Assembly: GCA_947462865.1 (NCBI GenBank)
Contig: CANHRW010000092.1
Location: 1-7,765 of the forward strand
Origin: Bacteroidota bacterium
GTDB lineage: Bacteria > Bacteroidota > Bacteroidia > UKL13-3
Reading direction: 5' to 3'
Length of the DNA: 7,765 nt
The notes under the pieces were generated by a model. The model was not told the origin of the DNA, searched no databases, and saw only the letters and a program-made list of their open reading frames with translations. Of this stretch, positions 1 through 5,281 are shown piece by piece; position 1 is the first letter of the stretch; every line of letters begins with the position of its first letter. Both the position numbers and the translations under genes were made by a program.

Positions 1-1
1 A

Positions 2-103
2 AAAATAACCATTCAACAATTATACAATCCTGAAAATTGGCTCAAATGGAAATGGTTATCACTCAAAAACCTCTTGGCTAAATTAACCGGAAGCATTCAT
101 TGA
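2..103 (+). CDS. Possible 3' end of an upstream gene (partial, unidentified)
   Basis: One plus-strand frame is open from the window edge for 33 codons to a TGA at 101-103; the other two plus frames stop within the first 33 bases. The residues end ...NLLAKLTGSIH and include a tryptophan-rich stretch (NWLKWKWLSL) that could be an amphipathic helix or membrane-proximal tail. The composition looks protein-like, but the stretch is short and an open frame of this length can arise by chance. If real, the gene converges on the NlpC/P60 gene and the two 3' ends overlap by 7 bp. No family is recognisable. Confidence 0.35.
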   Translation, partial: KITIQQLYNPENWLKWKWLSLKNLLAKLTGSIH

Positions 104-660
104 TACATAGGCAATACACGCATGGCTTTCATGAATCTTTTTTGGTAGTATACGGCAGACAATCTGTCAATTCTAACTCCAGCACTGGTACTTGAATGAA
201 TAAACTGAATGTCATCTCCTTTATTAGAAATGACAATGCCAACATGACCAATTCTTTTACTCCTTCGGTTTCTGCTTCTAAAAAATAACAAATCACCTTT
301 GTCTATTTGTTTTTTGGAAATTTGTATGCCATTTAAACTTTGACCTGCAGATGTATGAGGGAGTTTTATTCCAATTTGTTTAAAAACAACTAAGGTAAAA
401 CCGCTACAATCAAACCCTTTTTTGCCAGTTCCTCCTCTGGCATAGCGGTCGCCGATGTATTGGAGTGAAATATTTAACAAGCTATCTGCCAGTGATTTAC
501 GACCAATTTTAGGTTTAAAGTTGTTGGTCTGAGGTATCGAATCTCTGAACAAGCTAGAGAGCATAATGGCTGTATCCGACTTAAAAGCCTGAGAAACAGC
601 AATTTTTGAAACCCACAGGCAACAAATTAAGCAAACAATATGTTGTATTTTAAACTTCAA
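97..660 (-). CDS. NlpC/P60-family peptidoglycan endopeptidase, exported
   Basis: A 187-residue secreted cysteine hydrolase, expected to cut peptide stems of peptidoglycan in the periplasm, as NlpC/P60 enzymes cleave D-Glu-diaminopimelate-type bonds. Residues 1-25 form a signal peptide with a hydrophobic core ending VSQA. The catalytic domain covers about 57-183: YARGGTGKKGFDCSGF (73-88) carries the nucleophile Cys85, GHVGIV (138-143) the general base His139, and FIHSS (153-157) the third polar residue His155. All three expected residues are present and the length is normal for a single-domain member without SH3 or LysM modules. The start is TTG at 658-660: no in-frame ATG lies between it and the upstream stop (682-684, minus strand), and the next Met (residue 33) would remove the signal peptide. 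An ATG at 678-680 is out of frame and reads only seven codons. The gene diverges from bamD, so both sides of the spacer serve the envelope. The family call is secure; the exact bond cut is not known. Confidence 0.93.
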   Translation of the reverse strand: MKFKIQHIVCLICCLWVSKIAVSQAFKSDTAIMLSSLFRDSIPQTNNFKPKIGRKSLADSLLNISLQYIGDRYARGGTGKKGFDCSGFTLVVFKQIGIKLPHTSAGQSLNGIQISKKQIDKGDLLFFRSRNRRSKRIGHVGIVISNKGDDIQFIHSSTSAGVRIDRLSAVYYQKRFMKAMRVLPMYQ

Positions 661-721
661 TTGATGTAAAAATATTTCATTTCAGTCAAAATAAATAGCT
701 TATCATTGCAGTTAGCTAACT
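661..721. promoter_or_regulatory. Divergent intergenic spacer with a 10-bp palindrome
   Basis: This 61-bp AT-rich spacer must hold the promoters for both the NlpC/P60 gene and the bamD run unless these lie in coding sequence. Immediately before the bamD ATG lies a perfect palindrome, GTTAGCTAAC (711-720). TATCATTG (701-708) matches the Bacteroidota -7 element TAnnTTTG with one mismatch, but no TTG sits at the expected -33 distance. On the minus strand TTATTTTG (694 down to 687) also has one mismatch and no -33 partner. No Shine-Dalgarno sequence is visible on either side, which is normal for this phylum. The promoter assignments are weak; the palindrome is directly visible but its function is inference. 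Confidence 0.3.
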
Positions 722-1534
722 ATGAGGTATTTCGGAATTATAATTTTACTGCTGAGTTTGTCATTAGGTGCTTGTTCCAATAAGTACCAAAAAACACTTA
801 AAAATTCAGACAACAGAGCTAAACTCGAGTTGGCAGACTATTATTTTAAAAAGAAAGATTTTTTGAGAGCACAAAGTTTATACGAACAAATAGAAGATGT
901 TTACTATGGTACACCCACAGCTGAACATGTACTGTATAACAGTGCCGCTTGTAATTTTGGTCTCAAACAATATGCGCTGGCTGGTTTTCAATATAAAACT
1001 TATTTTGAAACCAATGCTACCAATGATAAAGCAGAAGAGGCACTTTACATGAATGCTTATTGTGCTTTTTTAGAATCTCAAGAACCTGAATTGGATCAAA
1101 CAGACACTTACAAAGCCATAGAAACATTTAAAATATTTATCAATATTTATCCAGAAAGTAAATATGTCAATGAATGCAATGTGTTTTTGGATCAGCTCAG
1201 AGAAAAATTATCTCTAAAAGCATATAGAAATGCCAAATTGTATTTTGACATGAGCGAATACAAAAGTGCATTGGTTGCATTGAATAACTTGCTCAAAGAT
1301 TATCCGGAATTGTCTCAAAAAGATGAAGTAGATTTTTTAATTGTCCAAGCCAGTTATTTGCTTGCAGTCAATAGTATCCCTGAAAAACAAATTGAGCGGT
1401 ACCAACTTACCGTTAATGCTTTTGAGAACTTTAAGGAAAACCATACCGAAGGAAACAAATACATGAAAGATGCGCAAAATATTTATGAAAAATCGCTTGC
1501 TGCATTAAAAAGATTAAATAAACAAAACAGTTAA
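722..1534 (+). CDS. bamD: BamD, outer-membrane protein assembly lipoprotein
   Basis: A 270-residue lipoprotein of the YfiO/BamD family, the second essential part of the BAM complex, which folds beta-barrel proteins into the outer membrane together with BamA. The N-terminus is a lipoprotein signal with lipobox LGAC, placing the acylated cysteine at residue 18. The rest is helical with tetratricopeptide-like repeats at roughly 34-60 (LADYYFKKKDFLRAQSLYEQI), 68-95, 128-158, 167-195 and 205-240, the five-repeat layout of BamD. The mid-section KAIETFKIFINIYPESKY is typical of the family. Length is in the usual range. It is the first gene of a closely spaced run, 23 bp ahead of rpoZ. The bamD-rpoZ-coaBC order is one I recall from other Bacteroidota, which supports the call over a generic TPR lipoprotein. 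Confidence 0.93.
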   Translation: MRYFGIIILLLSLSLGACSNKYQKTLKNSDNRAKLELADYYFKKKDFLRAQSLYEQIEDVYYGTPTAEHVLYNSAACNFGLKQYALAGFQYKTYFETNATNDKAEEALYMNAYCAFLESQEPELDQTDTYKAIETFKIFINIYPESKYVNECNVFLDQLREKLSLKAYRNAKLYFDMSEYKSALVALNNLLKDYPELSQKDEVDFLIVQASYLLAVNSIPEKQIERYQLTVNAFENFKENHTEGNKYMKDAQNIYEKSLAALKRLNKQNS

Positions 1535-1557
1535 ATACAATTAATTACTATCAACAT

Positions 1558-1905
1558 ATGGCTATCAATTATCAAAACGTTCCAAACACTACCATTCCAA
1601 GAGATTTTAGAAAATTGGAAAAGGAAACTGCAAATTTGTATGAAAGCATTGCTATTATTTCTAAAAGAGCCAACCAAATTGGCGCTCAAATGAAAGAAGA
1701 ATTGCACGCCAAATTAAACGAGTTCAACAACGACAGCGATACTTTAGAAGAAGTATTTGAAAACCGTGAACAAATTGAAATCAGTATGTTCTATGAAAGA
1801 TTGCCTAAGCCAACTTTAATAGCTACTGAAGAATTCTTAAACGAAAAAATTTACCACAAAAATCCTGAGAAAGAAAAAAGGATTGCTGAAGGCGGTACTA
1901 TCTAA
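1558..1905 (+). CDS. rpoZ: DNA-directed RNA polymerase omega subunit (Bacteroidota type)
   Basis: A 115-residue protein with the RpoZ/Rpb6 fold, which clamps the C-terminal part of beta' and helps assemble and stabilise core RNA polymerase in the cytoplasm. The diagnostic segment is YESIAIISKRANQIG (28-42), the Bacteroidota form of the conserved omega helix. It is followed by the lineage-typical ENREQIEIS (68-76), YERLPKPTLIA (79-89) and a charged tail. No signal peptide is present. The ATG at 1558 gives the normal N-terminus for the group. The stop codon overlaps the coaBC start in a TAATG junction, so the two are likely translationally coupled. Its poorly conserved ends make omega easy to leave as hypothetical, but sequence and neighbours agree. 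Confidence 0.93.
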   Translation: MAINYQNVPNTTIPRDFRKLEKETANLYESIAIISKRANQIGAQMKEELHAKLNEFNNDSDTLEEVFENREQIEISMFYERLPKPTLIATEEFLNEKIYHKNPEKEKRIAEGGTI

Positions 1906-3116
1906 TGCATACTTCCATGTTGGAAGGTAAAAAAATTTTATTAGGTATAAGCGGGAGCATAGCAGCATATAAGTGCGCTGCTATGACCCGCTTATTTGTT
2001 AAGGCAGGTGCTGAAGTACAAGTGCTCATTACTGCAAATGCTGCTGATTTTGTAAGCCCATTGACTTTAGCTACACTGAGTAAAAATCCCGTTCACAGCC
2101 AGTTTGTTAAAAACAATCAAGGCGAATGGACCAACCATGTAGAATTAGGCTTGTGGGCTGATCTATTCATCATAGCTCCTTGTTCTGCAAACACCTTATC
2201 AAAAATGGCCAATGGCATTTGCGACAACCTGTTATTAGCTACCTACTTATCGGCAAAATGTCCTGTTTTTTTTGCCCCTGCTATGGATTTAGACATGTAT
2301 TTACATCCTAGTACCCAAGCCAATATTCAAAAAATAATTGGTTATGGCAACACCTTTATTGAGCCTAACGCAGGAGAACTCGCCAGTGGTTTAGTTGGGC
2401 CCGGTAGGATGGCTGAACCTGAAGAAATCTTCGAAAAAACACAAGCCTTTTTTAATCATTCTCTGCCTTTAAGAAATTTAAACGTTCTCATTACCGCAGG
2501 TCCAACCTACGAAGCCATAGACCCTGTGAGATTTATTGGTAACAACAGTAGTGGCAAAATGGGTTTTGCAATTGCGGAAACATTTGCAAATGCTGGCGCC
2601 CATATCAATCTTGTTTGTGGCCCAACTCATTTAAAAATAAACCATCCCAACATCAAAAGAATTGATGTGACATCAGCAGCTCAAATGCACCAAAATGTGA
2701 TGGCAAATTATACCAATGCAGATGTAGTTGTCATGAGTGCCGCTGTGGCTGATTTTACACCTGTTCAAATAAGCTCAGAAAAAATTAAAAAACAAGGAAC
2801 TGATTTGCAATTATCGCTGACCAAAACAACAGATATTCTTGCAGAATTGGGTAAAAATAAAACTAAACAAATATTAATTGGGTTTGCACTAGAAACCAAT
2901 AACGAAGAGGCTAATGCTTTAGAAAAATTAAAGAGAAAAAACTTAGACCTTATTGTTCTCAATTCACTCCAAGATAAAGATGCTGGTTTTGCAGGAGAAA
3001 ACAACAAAGTAACTATATTTGAGAAAACGGGTAAAAAAACAGCTTATGAACTCAAAACAAAAAATGCTGTAGCCCAAGATTTGTTGAAACATTTAATACA
3101 ATTGCTTCATGCATAA
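1905..3116 (+). CDS. coaBC: CoaBC, bifunctional phosphopantothenoylcysteine decarboxylase / phosphopantothenate-cysteine ligase
   Basis: A 403-residue cytoplasmic flavoenzyme that makes 4'-phosphopantetheine in two coenzyme A steps: CoaB joins cysteine to 4'-phosphopantothenate and CoaC decarboxylates the product using FMN. The CoaC half (about 8-180) shows the flavin-binding GISGSIAAYK (14-23), catalytic His78 in NHVELG, and IIAPCSANT (89-97). The CoaB half (about 190-403) shows ITAGPTYEAIDPVRFIGNNSSGKMG (196-220, in two parts: ITAGPTYEAIDPVRF and IGNNSSGKMG), AAVADF (279-284), the EKIKK lysine motif (292-296), GFALETN (326-332) and RKNLDLIVLN (344-353). Two residues differ from the E. coli-type enzyme: the PAMN motif reads PAMD (Asp128), and the loop cysteine of the 'ACG...GRM' segment is Ser161 in GELASGLVGPGRM. 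I recall the same pattern in other Bacteroidota, so this is probably a lineage form and not decay. The start overlaps the rpoZ stop by one base; an alternative Met at residue 5 is possible. Confidence 0.95.
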   Translation: MHTSMLEGKKILLGISGSIAAYKCAAMTRLFVKAGAEVQVLITANAADFVSPLTLATLSKNPVHSQFVKNNQGEWTNHVELGLWADLFIIAPCSANTLSKMANGICDNLLLATYLSAKCPVFFAPAMDLDMYLHPSTQANIQKIIGYGNTFIEPNAGELASGLVGPGRMAEPEEIFEKTQAFFNHSLPLRNLNVLITAGPTYEAIDPVRFIGNNSSGKMGFAIAETFANAGAHINLVCGPTHLKINHPNIKRIDVTSAAQMHQNVMANYTNADVVVMSAAVADFTPVQISSEKIKKQGTDLQLSLTKTTDILAELGKNKTKQILIGFALETNNEEANALEKLKRKNLDLIVLNSLQDKDAGFAGENNKVTIFEKTGKKTAYELKTKNAVAQDLLKHLIQLLHA

Positions 3117-4014
3117 ATTGTTTAGCTTAATTTGCTTGGTTCTTCTGATTGTTAATCCTATCAAAGCGCAAGACTTTTACTGCAGAGTGCGTATCAATGA
3201 TGCACAGGTTCAAATATCTGACAAATCTATTTTCAGGTCATTGGAGAAAAGAATGCAAGAATTCATGAACAATACCAAATGGACGGGAGAAGTGATACAA
3301 ACTGTTGAAAAGCTCGATATGAATATCGAAATTATTTTAACTGCTTATGACCAAAGTTCATATGAATACCAAGCATCTGCAATTATTCAAACCCGAAGAA
3401 CCATTTACGGAACTAATTATTCGAGTACCATCTTCAATTTCAATGATGAAAATTTTGACTTTAAATACCAAGAACAAGACAATTTAGAATTTCAAGACGG
3501 AAGTTATTTGGGCGACTTGAGTGCTTTGTTAGGGTTCTATGCCTATTACACGCTTGGTCTCGATTACGATACTTTCGGAGAAGAAGGTGGTAATCAATTG
3601 TTCAATAAGGCGCTTCAAATTGCAAGTTTGGCAGAACAAAGTAGTGGAAGAGCGGGTTGGAAACCATTCGAAAAAACCATTCGTACACGCTACAATTTAA
3701 TTGACAATGTTCTCAATGATAGATTCAAGCCTTTGCGCAAGGCATATTATCTTTATCACAGGCAAGGTTTAGACCAAATGACCAAAGACGCAAACAAAGG
3801 CAGAAAACAAATTTTCTTAGCACTAGAACAAGTTAAAAAAGTTTTCAAAATTGCACCGAACACTGTTATGTTATTGGTTTTTTTTGAAGCCAAAAGCGAT
3901 GAATTGGTAAATATATTTAAAGGCGGAGACGAAATAGACAAGCCAAAAGCAATTGCGTTGTTATCAGAAATCAATGTAGCCTATTTAAATAAATACGAAA
4001 AAATTAGAAATTAA
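3109..4014 (+). CDS. porD: DUF4835 family protein, probable type IX secretion accessory PorD
   Basis: A 301-residue exported protein with a signal peptide (about 1-20, ending IKAQ) and a mature N-terminus DFYCRVRIN, typical of DUF4835. Further family features are NNTKWTGE (54-61), QTRRTIYGTNYSSTIFNF (94-111), LLGFYAYYTLGLDYDTF (140-156), a GW near 183, and YHRQGLDQM (216-224). The family is restricted to Bacteroidota as far as I know, and sequence annotators name it PorD of the type IX secretion system; its biochemical role is not established and that name should be read as provisional. No membrane segment follows the signal, so a periplasmic or outer-membrane-associated location is likely. 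The start codon lies inside the coaBC end, overlapping by 8 bp, and the next gene begins 4 bp after its stop. In many Bacteroidota, as I recall, recN follows this gene; here it does not. Confidence 0.85.
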   Translation: MHKLFSLICLVLLIVNPIKAQDFYCRVRINDAQVQISDKSIFRSLEKRMQEFMNNTKWTGEVIQTVEKLDMNIEIILTAYDQSSYEYQASAIIQTRRTIYGTNYSSTIFNFNDENFDFKYQEQDNLEFQDGSYLGDLSALLGFYAYYTLGLDYDTFGEEGGNQLFNKALQIASLAEQSSGRAGWKPFEKTIRTRYNLIDNVLNDRFKPLRKAYYLYHRQGLDQMTKDANKGRKQIFLALEQVKKVFKIAPNTVMLLVFFEAKSDELVNIFKGGDEIDKPKAIALLSEINVAYLNKYEKIRN

Positions 4015-4018
4015 TACC

Positions 4019-4750
4019 ATGAATAATCCTACTCCCAACCATTTACCACATGATGAAAAACATTTCACTGGCAGTGAAATGGTGAGAGACATTGTTATTG
4101 GCATGAGCGATGGCTTAACTGTTCCATTTGCACTTGCTGCTGGTTTAACTGGTGCTGCGGCACATAATGTAACTTTAGGTAATGGCATCATAGTTACAGC
4201 CGGTTTAGCAGAAATTGTAGCCGGTTCAATTGCCATGGGATTGGGAGGTTATTTAGCGGGGAAAACTGAAATAGACCATTACAACAGTGAATTAGAAAGA
4301 GAATATTATGAGGTTGACCATTATCCTGACAAAGAAAAAGAAGAAGTGAGAGAAGTTTTTGAAATGTATGGATTGAAACCTGAATCGCAACAACTTATTG
4401 TAGATGAATTAGCCAAAGACAAAGAAAAGTGGGTGCAATTTATGATGCGTTTTGAATTGGGTCTTGAAAAACCAGATATCAATAGAGCTAGAAAAAGTGC
4501 CTTAACAATAGGCATTTCATACATCGTTGGTGGCTTTGTTCCTCTGACTCCTTATTTTAGTTTTTTTACCGACAATCCTAAAGATGGATTTCTTTATTCT
4601 TGTATAGTTACTGCATTGAGTTTGTTTGTATTTGGCTTTTTCAAAACAAAAATTATTGGGCAACCACCTTTAAAGGGAGCCTTAAAAATATTATTGATAG
4701 GTGCTTTAGCAGCTGGATCAGCCTATTACATTGCTCATTTATTCAATTAA
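4019..4750 (+). CDS. VIT1/CCC1-family iron/manganese transporter
   Basis: A 243-residue inner-membrane protein of the vacuolar iron transporter family, whose members move Fe2+ or Mn2+ out of the cytosol, probably by proton exchange. The layout is the family's five-helix plan: TM1 about 24-46 with the signature DGLTVPFALAAGL (31-43), TM2 about 54-80 with GLAEIVAGSIAMGLGGYLA (62-80), a cytoplasmic acidic segment about 84-157, then TM3 160-180, TM4 189-209 and TM5 219-241. The acidic segment carries glutamates (E91, E93, E95, E98, E107-E109) and MMRFELGLE (142-150), matching the metal-binding helices of plant VIT1 with their Met-Met...Glu pattern. There is no ferritin-like N-terminal domain, so this is a stand-alone transporter, not an MbfA type. 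The gene sits 4 bp after porD and is likely co-transcribed with it. No Fur-type site is visible nearby. Metal preference cannot be read from sequence. Confidence 0.92.
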   Translation: MNNPTPNHLPHDEKHFTGSEMVRDIVIGMSDGLTVPFALAAGLTGAAAHNVTLGNGIIVTAGLAEIVAGSIAMGLGGYLAGKTEIDHYNSELEREYYEVDHYPDKEKEEVREVFEMYGLKPESQQLIVDELAKDKEKWVQFMMRFELGLEKPDINRARKSALTIGISYIVGGFVPLTPYFSFFTDNPKDGFLYSCIVTALSLFVFGFFKTKIIGQPPLKGALKILLIGALAAGSAYYIAHLFN

Positions 4751-4762
4751 ATTAGTACACAA

Positions 4763-5263
4763 TTGAAAGCATTTAAACACATTGCTTCTGGGCTTATCAT
4801 TTTTCTACTATTGTGTAGTAGTCAGCTATTGAAGGCACAAGACCAAGAAATTGGGAGACTCAACAACGGAGTCTATGAACTTTCTAACCACTCTGATGCT
4901 ATTCAAAAAGCCATTGAATGGACATTCAAAGACGGGAGTAAAGTCATTGACTTAAAAATTGAAGAACTCAACCAACAAATTTATTTAACAGCCAATTGCC
5001 TGTTTCAAGGGAAGAAAAGAATGCTTGCTGTTGAATTGGATCAAAAAGGCAATTTTTTTGTACTCAAAGAAGATGGTTTTATCAAAACCTGTTCAGCATT
5101 TGCATGTGAAAACTGTAAATTCTTTTTTGAACAACACAAAATTGTTGCATGTAAATGTGAAGAATCAGGCACCATCAGTAACCATTGTAGGTTCAAAACT
5201 TTTCCAACCACCCAATTGATTCAAAACTACCAAAGGGCATTGCGCCTTAAAAATTCAGATTAA
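4763..5263 (+). CDS. Exported cysteine-rich protein of unknown function
   Basis: I do not recognise a named family. The 166-residue product begins with a signal peptide (about 1-25: positive MKAFKH, a hydrophobic stretch IIFLLLCSS, ending LLKAQ), so the mature protein is exported. The middle (about 30-100) looks like alternating beta strands. The C-terminal part is cysteine-rich: Cys110, Cys115, Cys118, Cys130, Cys132 and Cys142, in the pattern C-x4-C-x2-C-x11-C-x1-C-x9-C, with His141 beside the last. Cys79 precedes them. Such spacing fits a metal site or a set of disulfides. I recall small Bacteroidota exported proteins with similar C-x4-C-x2-C...C-x-C...C tails, without a known role. The start is TTG: the VIT1 gene's own TAA lies in this frame 12 bp upstream and no ATG comes between, while a later Met would lose the signal peptide. 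Flanking gaps of 12 and 18 bp place it in the same transcription unit. Confidence 0.8.
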   Translation: MKAFKHIASGLIIFLLLCSSQLLKAQDQEIGRLNNGVYELSNHSDAIQKAIEWTFKDGSKVIDLKIEELNQQIYLTANCLFQGKKRMLAVELDQKGNFFVLKEDGFIKTCSAFACENCKFFFEQHKIVACKCEESGTISNHCRFKTFPTTQLIQNYQRALRLKNSD

Positions 5264-5281
5264 ACTTTTCAATCAATCAAC

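Noticed and set aside
2765..3007. 80-codon open frame on the minus strand inside coaBC
   Set aside because: It lies opposite the strongly conserved CoaB domain, has no signal or family features, and its residues follow from the reverse complement of the coaBC codons.
3985..4236. 83-codon minus-strand frame across the porD end and VIT1 start
   Set aside because: The Ala/Pro-rich product mirrors the VIT1 transmembrane codons; the plus-strand gene explains the sequence fully.
4748..4765. Possible VIT1-Cys-rich fusion by stop read-through, since both lie in the same frame
   Set aside because: The TAA is unambiguous, the downstream product has its own signal peptide, and a membrane transporter fused to an exported domain through a second signal sequence is unlikely.
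5025..5219. 64-codon plus-strand frame within the Cys-rich gene
   Set aside because: It is wholly nested in another frame of a gene with a clear signal peptide and Cys pattern; there is no evidence that it is translated.
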